Of a stretch of 64,000 bases of DNA, positions 1 through 8,356 are shown in pieces (positions within the stretch are counted from its first letter, which is position 1; every line of letters begins with the position of its first letter). The translations under genes were made by a program, and so were the position numbers. Below the pieces are notes generated by a model. It was not told the origin of the DNA. It saw nothing but the letters and a program-made list of their open reading frames with translations, and searched no databases. The stretch is from positions 1 through 64,000 of the forward strand of contig CALJMO010000036.1 in assembly GCA_937982065.1 (NCBI GenBank), in the 5' to 3' direction. Origin of the DNA: an uncultured Collinsella sp. (GTDB lineage: Bacteria > Actinomycetota > Coriobacteriia > Coriobacteriales > Coriobacteriaceae).

Positions 1-23
1 GTCATGCCGCCGAAGTTGAAAGG

Positions 24-63
24 CAGATTGCCGCTCTGGCGGGCTTGCAGCGTCGGCCCGTTA
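24..63. repeat. 40-nt dispersed repeat, copy 1
   Basis: This stretch matches 13023-13062 at about 32 of 40 positions: both begin CAGATTGCC and end with TTGCAGCGTCG, one variable base and CCCGTTA. Each copy lies at the 3' end of a minus-strand gene (GntR here, mfd there, where it overlaps the stop codon). The adjacent bases 59-87 also fold as a small hairpin with GTTACGC and GCGTAAC arms. It is probably a short dispersed intergenic repeat; function unknown. Confidence 0.5.
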
Positions 64-87
64 CGCAGTTTGGTAAAACCGCGTAAC

Positions 88-807
88 TTACATGACCATA
101 ACGTAGCGCGATCCCACGTAGTACTGCTTACCCATCAAAACCGGCTCGTCATCGGGACCGGTAAAGCCGGCACGCAGGTTGAGCAGCGGATCGTGCGGAG
201 CAATGCCCAGCTCGGCCGCCTGCTCGGCGTTAGCTCGAACGGCCTCGACCGTACGGTAGCCAACCGAGACAATCGGGATTCCGCCAACACGCTCGACCTC
301 GGCAAAAATCGACTTGTCCTCAAGATCGGCCGTCAACAGCTCACGGTAGGCGTCAAACGGCACAAAGATGTTCTCCTCAAAGATGGGCTCGCCGTCGGCC
401 GTGCGCACGCGCTTGATATGCAGCAACAGCGCATCCTTCTGCAGGCCAAAGAACTCCATCTCGTTTTGGCGCGCCGGAACGATCTGGCGATCGATCACGT
501 GCGCACCGGCCTTCATGCCGTTGCCGGCACACAGCGCGGTAAACGTCTGCAGCGTCGAGGCGTGAAACTGGCGGTTGATGTGCGGCGCGGAGACAAAGGT
601 GCCGCGGCCCTGCTGCTTAACCAGGTAACCATCGGAGCACAGCTCCTCGACAGCGCGGCGCACCGTAATACGGCTCACCTCGTACTGCTCGGCTAGTTCA
701 AGCTCGGACGGAATACGCTCCTTGGGTGCATAAACACCTTTTTCGATCGCATCCTTGATTTCGTCATAAATCTGCTGGTAAAGCGGTGCATTTTTGGGCG
801 CAGGCAT
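88..807 (-). CDS. GntR/HutC-family transcriptional regulator with UTRA domain
   Basis: This 239-residue protein has the two-domain layout of the HutC branch of GntR regulators. Residues about 8-75 form the winged helix, with the recognition region VSRITVRRAVEEL followed by the wing QGRGTFVS. Residues about 95-235 form the UTRA effector-binding domain, which in this family usually binds a phosphorylated sugar or amino acid. The ATG at 807 has only a weak ribosome-binding site. An ACGT-N5-ACGT box lies about 40 bases upstream (845-857), and related boxes lie before the PTS operon and the EamA gene, so I infer autoregulation and control of the neighbouring uptake genes. The effector cannot be read from sequence; a phosphorylated Amadori sugar is a guess from context. 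Confidence 0.92.
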   Translation of the reverse strand: MPAPKNAPLYQQIYDEIKDAIEKGVYAPKERIPSELELAEQYEVSRITVRRAVEELCSDGYLVKQQGRGTFVSAPHINRQFHASTLQTFTALCAGNGMKAGAHVIDRQIVPARQNEMEFFGLQKDALLLHIKRVRTADGEPIFEENIFVPFDAYRELLTADLEDKSIFAEVERVGGIPIVSVGYRTVEAVRANAEQAAELGIAPHDPLLNLRAGFTGPDDEPVLMGKQYYVGSRYVMVM

Positions 808-844
808 ATCTGATCACTCTTATCAAAATAGCTAAATTTCTCAT

Positions 845-857
845 ACGTATATAACGT
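845..857. promoter_or_regulatory. Putative GntR operator, ACGT-N5-ACGT
   Basis: ACGT ATATA ACGT lies about 40 bases upstream of the GntR start. The same spacing occurs at 6994-7006 (before the PTS operon) and, with one half-site changed to TCGT, at 8266-8278 (before the EamA gene). Three occurrences, each in a promoter region of this locus, suggest a common operator; binding is inferred. Confidence 0.5.
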
Positions 858-900
858 CTAGTTTCATGTTACCTCATATTGATAAAACGATACACCCTCC

Positions 901-943
901 CTACCAAAAAGCGACAGCTTCATTTTGGTAGGTTTTATCTGGG
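901..943. repeat. Dispersed palindromic repeat, copy A
   Basis: The repeat reads CTACCAAAAAG, GACAG and TTTTGGTAGG, forming a hairpin with CCTACCAAAA/TTTTGGTAGG arms, and continues into GGTTTTATCTGGG. A close copy is at 3035-3077 and a more diverged one at 10378-10414. All three are intergenic or overlap a stop codon. It resembles the small REP-like palindromes common in actinobacteria. Confidence 0.6.
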
Positions 944-1025
944 CAAACGAGAGCCCTCGAAAGCAACGGGGCTTTCGGGGGGCTCGTTCGGATGGGTTGC
1001 GCAGGACCGGCAAAATGCCAATACC

Positions 1026-2033
1026 CTACTTGCCGTCGTCCTGCTGCAGGCTGTCCTGTTCGCTGAGGCGCGCCTGCCTGCTGGCCATGCGTGCGGGCTT
1101 GTCGGGATCGGGAACGGCCGTGGGCATGGGCTCGTCGACATGACCGCCCCACCAGCCGCCCACAAAGTTGAGCGTGTGGAACACGTTGATCACGGCGCCG
1201 GGATCAACGTCGCACACCAACTTGATAATGTCCTGGCTCTCGTAGGTCGAGACAACGGTGTTCAGCAGGTACATCTTTTCGCGGCTGTATCCGCCGACGA
1301 CCTCGGCGCAGCTAATGCCGTGCTGAAAATGGTTTACGTAGGCAGTCATGACCTCGTCTGCCTTACGCGTCGTGATCTGCAGCGTCACGCGATCGTAGCG
1401 ACGATAGAAACTGTCGATGGTCTTGGTCGAAATAAACTGGAACACGATGGAATACGCCGCCTTGTCCCAGCCAAACATAAAGCCAAAGATCGCCAGGATA
1501 AAGCAGTTGAAACCAAAGATGACGCCCCAGATGGTCTTGCCCGTGTGGTTGGAAACCCACAGCGCGATAAAGTCGGTGCCGCCGGTGGATGCGCCGGATT
1601 TAAGCGCGATGGCAGCGCCCAGACCCGAGACCACGCCGCCAAAAATGATGAGCATAAGCTTGTCGCCCAAAAATGGAGCGAAGTGAAAGATGTTGAGAAA
1701 GAGCGATGAGAGCACGACCTGCATCATCGAGAAGATGACGAAGCGCTTGCTAATGCCGCTCCAGCATAGGAGCGCCACGGGAATGTTGAGCGCAAGCATG
1801 CCGAGCGAGATGTCGATGTGAACGCCGCCCAGCGAGGTAACGCGATCGAGCAGGACCGCGACGCCGGTGAGACCGCTCGGAAGCAGGTCGGCGGGCTGAA
1901 TGAACGCCTGGATCAGGAATGTTTGGAGGACGGCAGAAATTGTGACCGCCACGGCAGTAATGGCGCGGCGGACGATGGTGAGGCGGCCGAGCATGAGCAC
2001 GCGGTCCGTGAGCTGATCGATGGCGTTCGCCAC
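1026..2033 (-). CDS. YitT family membrane protein (DUF2179 C-terminal domain)
   Basis: The 335-residue protein has an N-terminal membrane part of about five or six hydrophobic segments (residues about 20-215), matching the YitT/DUF161 family. A soluble C-terminal domain follows (about 225-310, containing RVTLQITTRKADEV and the VGGYS motif) that matches DUF2179. Family members are integral membrane proteins of unclear function; transport has been proposed. The start is GTG at 2033, chosen because AAAGGAG sits five bases upstream. The tail after residue 310 is charged and unstructured. The gene is transcribed alone from an extended -10 promoter at 2079-2084. Confidence 0.88.
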   Translation of the reverse strand: MANAIDQLTDRVLMLGRLTIVRRAITAVAVTISAVLQTFLIQAFIQPADLLPSGLTGVAVLLDRVTSLGGVHIDISLGMLALNIPVALLCWSGISKRFVIFSMMQVVLSSLFLNIFHFAPFLGDKLMLIIFGGVVSGLGAAIALKSGASTGGTDFIALWVSNHTGKTIWGVIFGFNCFILAIFGFMFGWDKAAYSIVFQFISTKTIDSFYRRYDRVTLQITTRKADEVMTAYVNHFQHGISCAEVVGGYSREKMYLLNTVVSTYESQDIIKLVCDVDPGAVINVFHTLNFVGGWWGGHVDEPMPTAVPDPDKPARMASRQARLSEQDSLQQDDGK

Positions 2034-2078
2034 GTAGGCTCCTTTCGAAGGCAGATGTGGTTGTGGGGCATGCCCGCG

Positions 2079-2084
2079 ATTGTA
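2079..2084 (-). promoter_or_regulatory. Extended -10 promoter for the YitT gene
   Basis: On the minus strand the sequence TGCTACAAT gives an extended -10 (TGN-TACAAT) about 45 bases before the GTG start at 2033. No good -35 is seen at 16-18 bases, which is usual for extended -10 promoters. Confidence 0.45.
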
Positions 2085-2172
2085 GCATGGAGCGTGCGGG
2101 GGCGCTTCAATTCAACCTCCCTCGACAACCAAAACGGGACCAGCAACCCCCACGACCAAAGGGCAAAATTCC

Positions 2173-2291
2173 AAGTGAGTAGACTTTTTACGATCTGCCG
2201 AGCACACCCAAAACCGCCACTCCTGTGACCTGCGGTTTTACAAAGGAAGATATGCATTGTGCTCGGCCTGCGCCAAAAAGTCTACTCACTT
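2173..2291. repeat. Nested inverted repeat, MITE-like, 119 bp
   Basis: Three pairs of arms nest symmetrically. The outer 17-bp pair is 2173-2189 with 2275-2291 (AAGTGAGTAGACTTTTT). The middle 9-bp pair is 2198-2206 with 2258-2266 (CCGAGCACA). The inner 8-bp pair is 2210-2217 with 2232-2239 (AAAACCGC). It fills most of the 355-base gap between the YitT and HAD genes. No open reading frame lies inside and no flanking target duplication is obvious. It could be a miniature transposable element or a structured RNA. The remaining gap, 2292-2388, holds nothing I recognise. Confidence 0.65.
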
Positions 2292-2388
2292 AGCCCAAAT
2301 CGAAGCCAAACGGATCAAAATCGAAATCAAATTGAGCCAGTCCACCGCAAAAAACGTTTGAACCAGTGCTTTTCGCGGCGGATTGACA

Positions 2389-3018
2389 CTACAAAGCGGG
2401 CAAAATGTCGGTCAGATTGTCGATGACAACGTCGGCGGCGGACTGATCCAGGTTGACCCCCTCGTGCGGACGCAGCGCCAGGACGCGGGCGCCGGAGCGC
2501 TTGCCGGCCTCGATGCCCAAAGGCGAGTCCTCGATAACCAGGCACTCGGTAGGCTCCACACCCAGCGCCTCCATGGCGCGCAGGTAGATCTCGGGGTCGG
2601 GCTTAAACGCACTGCACTCGTGACCGCTGATGGTGTAGTCCAGCACGTCGGCGATACCGGCGATATCCACCAGCTCGTCAATCAGCTCACGATACGACGA
2701 GCTCGCGATGGCACACTTTACGCCGCGCTCGTGCAGCTCGCGCATCACCGGCTCCGTCTGCTCGTTGAGCAGCTCGGCATACGGAACGGGATGAGCGGGG
2801 CAATATCTTTTTTTATATTCCGTGAGCAATTCCTCGCGTAACGTGAGATTGCCAGGAACTAAAGCTTCCCAGATTGCCGGTTCATTAGACCCCGAAAGAT
2901 CTGGAATTCTATCGTACGTAATGCCATGCTCCTCCATATACGCCACGCGACGACGGTTGTAGAACCACTCGGTATCGACCAGCACGCCGTCCATATCAAA
3001 CAGCACTGCCTTGATCAT
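2389..3018 (-). CDS. HAD superfamily hydrolase, beta-phosphoglucomutase-like
   Basis: The 209-residue protein starts MIKAVLFDMDGVLVDTE, giving the HAD nucleophile Asp8 and acid/base Asp10. A Ser motif in CAIASSS, a Lys motif in FKPDPEIYL and the metal site VIEDSPLGIEAG follow in order, with a helical cap domain between motifs I and II. The layout fits the beta-phosphoglucomutase/sugar-phosphatase subgroup. GGAGG stands eight bases before the ATG at 3018, which is why I prefer it to the longer open frame or to the ATG two codons earlier. It lies downstream of the SIS/PTS operon but behind a terminator, so it is probably transcribed separately. Substrate unknown; a sugar phosphate is likely. 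Confidence 0.88.
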   Translation of the reverse strand: MIKAVLFDMDGVLVDTEWFYNRRRVAYMEEHGITYDRIPDLSGSNEPAIWEALVPGNLTLREELLTEYKKRYCPAHPVPYAELLNEQTEPVMRELHERGVKCAIASSSYRELIDELVDIAGIADVLDYTISGHECSAFKPDPEIYLRAMEALGVEPTECLVIEDSPLGIEAGKRSGARVLALRPHEGVNLDQSAADVVIDNLTDILPAL

Positions 3019-3034
3019 ACGCATCTCCTCCCAC

Positions 3035-3077
3035 CTGCCAAAAAGGGACAGGTTTATTTTGGTAGGTTTTATCTGGG
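3035..3077. repeat. Dispersed palindromic repeat, copy B
   Basis: This is nearly identical to 901-943, sharing GACAG, ATTTTGGTAGG and TTTTATCTGGG. It sits directly upstream of the HAD gene ribosome-binding site and so lies in that gene's leader. Confidence 0.6.
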
Positions 3078-3112
3078 GTTTTATGACGCGACAAACACGC
3101 CCTCCCCAGAGC

Positions 3113-3143
3113 AAAAAGGGGATGGGGCGCAAACCCCATCCCC
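3113..3143 (-). terminator. Rho-independent terminator of the PTS/SIS operon
   Basis: GGGGATGGGG (3118-3127) pairs with CCCCATCCCC (3134-3143) around a six-base loop. On the minus strand the stem is followed by five T. It lies 35 bases beyond the SIS gene stop. Confidence 0.85.
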
Positions 3144-3177
3144 TCTCAATCAACCCGTAAGGTCTACTTACTTGTGA

Positions 3178-4161
3178 TTAGTAGGAAAGCTTCCACATGT
3201 AGCGACGCATGGTCAGCGGGTGCTGACGGGCCTCGGCGATCTGGTTGCCGTACTCGCGCATAACGGCGAGGTGCAGCAGCGGGTTGAAGTAGGTGACGAC
3301 GCTCGCGGGCACGGCGTCAGCCAGGCCGTAGTCCTTGGAGTCGATCAGAGCGACCTTGGCGCCCATGCGCTCAAGGAAGGTAAGGGCGCGGGCGTCCATC
3401 GGACGGGTAGCGCCATCGGACATGAAGAAGACGTAGGGCTTACCCTCGGTGGAAACCTCGAACGGGCCGTGGAAGTACTCGCCGGTGTTGTAGGCGGCGG
3501 CGTCGATCCACTGCATCTCGGTGAACAGGAAGGCAGCGTGAGAATAAGCCATCTTCTCGGAGGCACCGGAAGCCATGAAGTAGATCATCTTGTCGTCCTT
3601 GAAGTCCTCGGCGAACTTCTTGGCGAGCTTCTTGCAGTGCTGAGCGGCGTTCTCGCAGAGCTCGAAGACGTTGGTGAGGCCGGTGATCATGTCCTCGTAG
3701 TGGTCATAGCCCTCGGTCTGCTGAAGGATCTCGACAGCAAGAGCGATGGCGTAGCCGGGCTTCTCGCACTTGGCAGCGAAGTTGGCGTGGAAGCCGTGAA
3801 CGATGACGTAGTCAGCGTCGACGGTCAGGGCGGAGCCAGCCTTGTTGGTGAGGGAGACGACCGGGCAGTTGTGCTTTTTGGCGGTCTTGTTGGCCTCGAC
3901 GGTCTCGGGCGTGGAGCCACCGAGGGAGCAGGTGATCACGAAGGTGTGCTCGTTGACCCAGGAGGGCGTGTCGTAGTTGAACTCGTTAGCGGTGAAGATC
4001 TGAACGTTCAGCTTGTCCGTGTTGTTGGCCAGGAAGTACTTGGCGGGGTAAAGGTCGGACATGGAAGCGCCGCAGCCGACGAAGGCGACGCTGTGGATCT
4101 CGTGGTTGGACAGGACGTCAGCGACGATCTGCTTAGGGAGGTTAAGGTCGATCTCGTACAT
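3178..4161 (-). CDS. SIS-domain sugar-phosphate isomerase/deglycase (FrlB/AgaS-like), paralogue 1
   Basis: The 327-residue protein has two SIS folds. The first contains VGCGASMSDLYPAKYFLAN and CSLGGSTPETVEANKTAKKH, a phosphosugar-binding Ser/Thr stretch. The second contains NTGEYFHGPFE, a motif shared with fructoselysine-6-phosphate deglycases. It ends RRYMWKLSY, almost the same tail as the second SIS gene at 8458-9450. It follows PTS IID in one operon, so I infer that it acts on the phosphorylated product of that PTS in the cytoplasm, by isomerisation or by splitting an Amadori compound. The ATG at 4161 is nine bases from AAAGGA; an ATG nine bases earlier would overlap that site. Confidence 0.85.
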   Translation of the reverse strand: MYEIDLNLPKQIVADVLSNHEIHSVAFVGCGASMSDLYPAKYFLANNTDKLNVQIFTANEFNYDTPSWVNEHTFVITCSLGGSTPETVEANKTAKKHNCPVVSLTNKAGSALTVDADYVIVHGFHANFAAKCEKPGYAIALAVEILQQTEGYDHYEDMITGLTNVFELCENAAQHCKKLAKKFAEDFKDDKMIYFMASGASEKMAYSHAAFLFTEMQWIDAAAYNTGEYFHGPFEVSTEGKPYVFFMSDGATRPMDARALTFLERMGAKVALIDSKDYGLADAVPASVVTYFNPLLHLAVMREYGNQIAEARQHPLTMRRYMWKLSY

Positions 4162-4251
4162 CTGATACATTCCTTTCGATTTTTGCGGCGCCACTTTGCC
4201 GGACGCACACAGGGTTACCGTGATTTGGACCGACTCGTCGGCCCGTTGAGG

Positions 4252-4282
4252 ATGTGTCAAAGGGACTGTCCCTTTGACACAT
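4252..4282. repeat. 15-bp perfect hairpin between PTS IID and SIS genes
   Basis: ATGTGTCAAAGGGAC (4252-4266) and its exact complement (4268-4282) are separated by one base. There is no T run, so it is an intercistronic hairpin rather than a clear terminator. It may stabilise or partly attenuate the operon mRNA. Confidence 0.65.
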
Positions 4283-4359
4283 TTGGGGATGGAAGCCTGC
4301 CTGGGGTATGGGATGCCAGGCAGGCCCCCGGGGGAAAGCGGTTAGGCGCTTAGTCGCGA

Positions 4360-5193
4360 CTAGGCCAGGATGCCGGCCGCGGAGAGGGCGATGCCGCCCA
4401 CGATGGCGATCACGAGAAGCCAACCGGTGTTGACGTTCTTCTTGATGAGCCAGTACATAAGGCCGGTGAGGCCAAGGGAGATCATCTGGGGCATCATGCC
4501 GTCCAGGATGTCCTGGATAACGACGGTGCCCTCAGCGAACTGCAGCGGGGTGGTGGCGCCGATCAGCGTAGCGATCATGCCGCCCACGGACATAAGACCC
4601 ACGATGCCGCAGACATACATGAGCTTCTCCATGAGGTCGCCGCCCTGAAGCTTGCTCAGGTACGCGTGGCCGCCCTGATAGCCCATCTTGGCTGCGAACC
4701 AAGTGATCAGCACAGAGGGGACGATGGAGATGAGCATGGCCAGGATCGGGCCCATGATGGAGCCCTGCTGAGCCAGTTGAACGCCCAGGCCAAAGGCGAT
4801 AACGCGGATGGTGCCCTGGAAGAAGGAGTCACCGATGCCGGAAAGCGGACCCATGAGGGAGGTCTTGACTGCGTTGATCGAATCAGGATCGAAGTTCTCG
4901 GGATCCTTGGCGTACTCCTCCTCCATGGAGGCGGAGAGGCCCAGGATGAAAGCGCTCGTCTGCGGGGTGCAGTTGTAGAACGCCATGTGACGGTGGTAAG
5001 CCTCTTTCTTAGCAGCGAGCTGCTTGGGGTCGGACTCGTCCGGATAGAGGCGATCGAGCGTGGGAACCATGCCGTAGAGGAAGCCCATGTTCATCTGACG
5101 CTCGTAGTTCCAAGAGGCCTGGATGGCCCAGGAGCGCCAGAAGAACTGGCTGACCTTCTTGTTCAGGGACACGTCCTTGGTTGCGGTTGCCAT
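4360..5193 (-). CDS. PTS mannose/fructose/sorbose family IID component
   Basis: The 277-residue protein is the IID membrane subunit of a mannose-class phosphotransferase system. It begins with the soluble segment typical of IID (WRSWAIQASWNYERQMNMGF), contains MGPLSGIGDSFFQGT, and ends with hydrophobic segments. With IIC it forms the membrane channel that takes up sugar while IIAB phosphorylates it. The ATG at 5193 is preceded by AAGGAGG. The gene lies 13 bases after IIC and before the SIS gene in the same direction. The substrate cannot be read from IID sequence alone. Confidence 0.94.
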   Translation of the reverse strand: MATATKDVSLNKKVSQFFWRSWAIQASWNYERQMNMGFLYGMVPTLDRLYPDESDPKQLAAKKEAYHRHMAFYNCTPQTSAFILGLSASMEEEYAKDPENFDPDSINAVKTSLMGPLSGIGDSFFQGTIRVIAFGLGVQLAQQGSIMGPILAMLISIVPSVLITWFAAKMGYQGGHAYLSKLQGGDLMEKLMYVCGIVGLMSVGGMIATLIGATTPLQFAEGTVVIQDILDGMMPQMISLGLTGLMYWLIKKNVNTGWLLVIAIVGGIALSAAGILA

Positions 5194-5206
5194 AGTGTGT
5201 TCCTCC

Positions 5207-6001
5207 TTAGTCTTCGTCGTCTTCGAGCGGATCGTAGTCGGAATCGACACCGGCGGCTGCATGGGAACCGTTGAACTTGAAGCCCATGAAGACGACAGCC
5301 AGGCACACACCGATCAGAGCGACCGCGATGACGGACAGGTTGAGGTAAGCGGCGAGCAGGAAACCGATGAACAGGAACGGAGTCATACCCTTCTTGATCA
5401 TCATGGTGAGCAGCAGGGCCAAGCCGTAGGCGGTCATAATCTTGGTCGAAACGTTAAGACCAGTGGACAGCCACTCGGGAACCATGTTGACGATGGCCTG
5501 AACCAGGTCGGTGCCAACAAAGACGGCGAGAAAGATCGGCAGGAAGTACATGATGGCGTACAGACCGGAGCCGGCGCAGATGTGCATACGGTAGGCGGTC
5601 TTGAACTTTCCGTTATCGATCGCGCTATCTGCCACATGGGTGAGGGCGGCGATGATGGAACGGAACACGATGCCGAGGAGCTGACCCAGGACGGCGACCG
5701 GGATGGCGATCGTCATGGCGGTCTCGGCGGAAGCATCGGTCAGGCACGCAAAGGCAGCGGCCACGATGCCGCCCAGGACCATATCGGGCGGAACGGCAGC
5801 GCCGACCTGCACCAGGCCCATGGACACGAGCTCGACGGCGGCACCGACGGCAAGGCCGGTGGGTACATCGCCCAACAGCAGACCGACGAGTGTAGCGCCA
5901 ACGAGGGGCTGCTCGAAGTTAAGACGACCGAGCAGGCGGGAGTCCCACATGCAGAACACGCCGACGAGGCCGACGAGCACCGCACTGATGAACGTATTCA
6001 T
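5207..6001 (-). CDS. PTS mannose/fructose/sorbose family IIC component
   Basis: The 264-residue polytopic membrane protein begins MNTFISAVLVGLVGVFCMWD and carries the IIC signature region LLGDVPTGLAVGAAVELVSM. It ends in an acidic tail. It forms the transport pore with IID. It lies between IIAB (36 bases upstream) and IID (13 bases downstream) in one operon. GGAG ribosome-binding sequence precedes the ATG at 6001. Membrane-class assignment is firm; sugar specificity is not known. Confidence 0.94.
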   Translation of the reverse strand: MNTFISAVLVGLVGVFCMWDSRLLGRLNFEQPLVGATLVGLLLGDVPTGLAVGAAVELVSMGLVQVGAAVPPDMVLGGIVAAAFACLTDASAETAMTIAIPVAVLGQLLGIVFRSIIAALTHVADSAIDNGKFKTAYRMHICAGSGLYAIMYFLPIFLAVFVGTDLVQAIVNMVPEWLSTGLNVSTKIMTAYGLALLLTMMIKKGMTPFLFIGFLLAAYLNLSVIAVALIGVCLAVVFMGFKFNGSHAAAGVDSDYDPLEDDED

Positions 6002-6037
6002 ACCCTTCTCCTTTCAGTCAGGCAAAAGCCTGGTTGA

Positions 6038-6961
6038 TTACAGCTTGGCGTCGATGTCGACGCTCTGATACGTAGGGGTCTGCTGGACATAGAGCTTGAT
6101 GCCCATGTCGAGCAGCTGGTTGACGTCGGCCTTCTGGGTGGCGTCGAGGAAGACGGAGCTGTCCTTGCCGCCGATCTGATCGGCACCGTCGTGGTTGGCG
6201 GTGGCGCCCAGGTTGATGGCGTCGAGCTTGTAGCCCTGGCAGAACTGCAGCATCTCGGCCGTGTTGCCAAAGACGAACATGACGCGCTCGCCGAGGGTGT
6301 TGAGCTTGTCCATCTTGGCGAGGGCACGCTCGACGGTGAAGACGTTCAGACGCACGCCCTGGGGCTTGGCCAGCTTAAGAGCGCCCTTCTTGATGTCATC
6401 GTTGGCGGCAGCGTTGTCGACGACGATGATGCGCTCGGCCTGAACCTTGGTGGTCCAGGTAAAGACGACCTGGCCGTGCAGCAGACGGTAGTCAAGACGT
6501 GCGAGGACGATCTTGGCGGGACCGGAGCTGTGACGGGACGCCTTGGCCTTCTTGGCGGGAGCCGCGGCGGCCTCGACCGGTGCGTTGGGGTTGGTCAGAC
6601 CGATGCGAGCCTCGTTGATGAGGGCCGCGAGCTCGGCGCCCTTGACGGGGACGGGGCTCATAGCGAGCGTGAGCGCCAGCGGGATGTTGAAACCGCTGAC
6701 AACCGTGAACTTCGTGCCGTTCTTGGAAAGCTCGACCATGTTGTTGTTGACCGAGCTGCCGAGCATATCGGTCAGCACATAGACGGTGTCGTCCGCGTTG
6801 AACGTGGCGATCATGGCGTCCACCTTATTGGTGATGGGCTCCTTGTCGTCACGAGCAAGCGACACGACGTGGACGTTCGACACGTCACCGAGAACCATCT
6901 CGAGCGTGTCTTTGGCGCCTGCGGCCAGGCCGCCATGAGATGCGAGAATGATCTGATTCAT
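6038..6961 (-). CDS. PTS mannose-family fused IIA-IIB component
   Basis: The 307-residue cytoplasmic protein joins two phosphotransfer domains. The IIA domain (1-125) has the phosphorylatable His9 in ILASHGGLAAG. An Ala/Lys-rich linker (about 128-148) leads to the IIB domain (149-307), whose His162 in RLLHGQV is the second phosphate carrier. It is the first gene of a IIAB-IIC-IID-SIS operon. A strong GGAGGAGG site precedes the ATG at 6961. The promoter region upstream contains the ACGT-N5-ACGT box shared with the GntR gene, suggesting induction by substrate through that regulator. Confidence 0.94.
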   Translation of the reverse strand: MNQIILASHGGLAAGAKDTLEMVLGDVSNVHVVSLARDDKEPITNKVDAMIATFNADDTVYVLTDMLGSSVNNNMVELSKNGTKFTVVSGFNIPLALTLAMSPVPVKGAELAALINEARIGLTNPNAPVEAAAAPAKKAKASRHSSGPAKIVLARLDYRLLHGQVVFTWTTKVQAERIIVVDNAAANDDIKKGALKLAKPQGVRLNVFTVERALAKMDKLNTLGERVMFVFGNTAEMLQFCQGYKLDAINLGATANHDGADQIGGKDSSVFLDATQKADVNQLLDMGIKLYVQQTPTYQSVDIDAKL

Positions 6962-6993
6962 CTTGCCTCCTCCTTTTCATTATGGTCATTATA

Positions 6994-7006
6994 ACGTCTT
7001 ATACGT
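6994..7006. promoter_or_regulatory. Putative GntR operator before the PTS operon
   Basis: ACGT CTTAT ACGT is centred about 40 bases upstream of the IIAB start, within the likely promoter. It matches the boxes at 845-857 and 8266-8278. Confidence 0.5.
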
Positions 7007-7143
7007 TGCGGATATTGCTAATTAGTATAAAGACCATTCGCGGGTGAAAATCTACCGTTGACGGGTTTAACGTACTTGAAACGTTGGGGCTGGGTAGGCC
7101 GGCGCTGGCTGGATAACCCCAAATCAGACGCCTCGCCAATCCC

Positions 7144-8226
7144 CTATCGCACGAAGTACCAGGGACTTTCCTGCACGGTGGGCTCCAGCGCGATGCCAGT
7201 GCGCTCCTTAAACAGATCCATGTCCTGCGTTTTCTCCGTCCACCACGCGTTGGGCTTAAAGGTCATGCTCTCAACGATATGGCCGACAAAGGCACTGTTG
7301 CGCAGCTTGGAGAAGTTGGTGTTCATAATCAGGATGGATGCAAGCGCCAGCACGATGCCCAGGACCTTGATCGCGCCGGCGGGCTCGGCGTAGATGCCAA
7401 TACCGACCAGAACGGTCGCCACGGTTTCGAACGAAGCCACGACCGGCACCTTCGACGTCTCAAGATCCATCGAAAGGCCCTGCATATAGAAGATGTACGC
7501 AAGAGCCGTCGGAATAAAGCCAAAGCCTGCAAACAGCAGGATGAGCTGCGGGGACATTGCCGCGGCCACATCGGACCACGGGGCCGAAAGCACCGCCATA
7601 AAGCATCCACCAAAGACAAAGCCCCAAAACGTGACGGCCAGTGGATGAAGCGTCTTGGTAGCCATACGGCTAAACACCGCCAGCAGTGCACCGCAAAGTC
7701 CGGCGATCACACCCGACGCGACGCCCCAAGCCGAGAAATGGAAACCAGACAGGTCGCCGCTCGTCACCGCGAGCACGCAACCCACAATATTAAAGACGAT
7801 GGCGACGAGCTTGGTGGGGGTCACGTCCTCGCGATAAAGCACGTGGCCGAGCGCGACGCCAAACACCGGCGAGGTGTAGAGCAGCACTGAGGCCGTGGAC
7901 ATGCCCACCTCGCCCATGCACTCGTAATAAAGCGTGTTAGCGGTGGCGAGGCCGATAATGCCAAGAAGCGCGCAGGGAACAAGCTCTTTAGGACTTGCCT
8001 TGAACAGCGCCATGGGACCCGAAACAGTTCCCTCACGAGCACCTCCCTGGCAACCCATAAATGCCAAGACCGGAGCCATTAAGACGGCACCCGACAACAG
8101 GCGAAAGGCCGCCATGCTCTGAGACGAAACGCCCAGGGCCGATATTCCGTTAACAAAGATTCCGATGGTGCCCCACATAAGCGCGGCGATCAGCACCAGC
8201 ACATAGCCCAGATTGCTTTTCCTCAA
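7144..8226 (-). CDS. EamA (DMT superfamily) transporter
   Basis: The 360-residue protein has about ten hydrophobic segments arranged as two EamA repeats (about 8-160 and 185-310). The first segment reads LVLIAALMWGTIGIF and a later one ALAYIFYMQGL. Members export amino acids, drugs or metabolites, or import some solutes. The start is TTG at 8226, chosen because GGAGG lies five bases upstream and the first helix begins just after. The C-terminal 50 residues are hydrophilic and ill-defined. An ACGT-N5-TCGT box lies 40 bases upstream, so co-regulation with the PTS operon is likely. The substrate is unknown. Confidence 0.9.
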   Translation of the reverse strand: MRKSNLGYVLVLIAALMWGTIGIFVNGISALGVSSQSMAAFRLLSGAVLMAPVLAFMGCQGGAREGTVSGPMALFKASPKELVPCALLGIIGLATANTLYYECMGEVGMSTASVLLYTSPVFGVALGHVLYREDVTPTKLVAIVFNIVGCVLAVTSGDLSGFHFSAWGVASGVIAGLCGALLAVFSRMATKTLHPLAVTFWGFVFGGCFMAVLSAPWSDVAAAMSPQLILLFAGFGFIPTALAYIFYMQGLSMDLETSKVPVVASFETVATVLVGIGIYAEPAGAIKVLGIVLALASILIMNTNFSKLRNSAFVGHIVESMTFKPNAWWTEKTQDMDLFKERTGIALEPTVQESPWYFVR

Positions 8227-8265
8227 CGCAGCCTCCTCGCTATTGTTTCCAATATGTTTCGTACT

Positions 8266-8278
8266 ACGTTATAGTCGT
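8266..8278. promoter_or_regulatory. Putative GntR operator before the EamA gene
   Basis: ACGT TATAG TCGT lies 40 bases upstream of the EamA start. The flanking bases CGTTATATAC also match the minus-strand reading of the box at 845-857. Confidence 0.45.
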
Positions 8279-8356
8279 TATATACATTTTTCAAGACACA
8301 AATCGGCGAGCGGAAAAGCGATCCGTTTTCCTCCGTCCCCAGCGGATTACTGGGCG

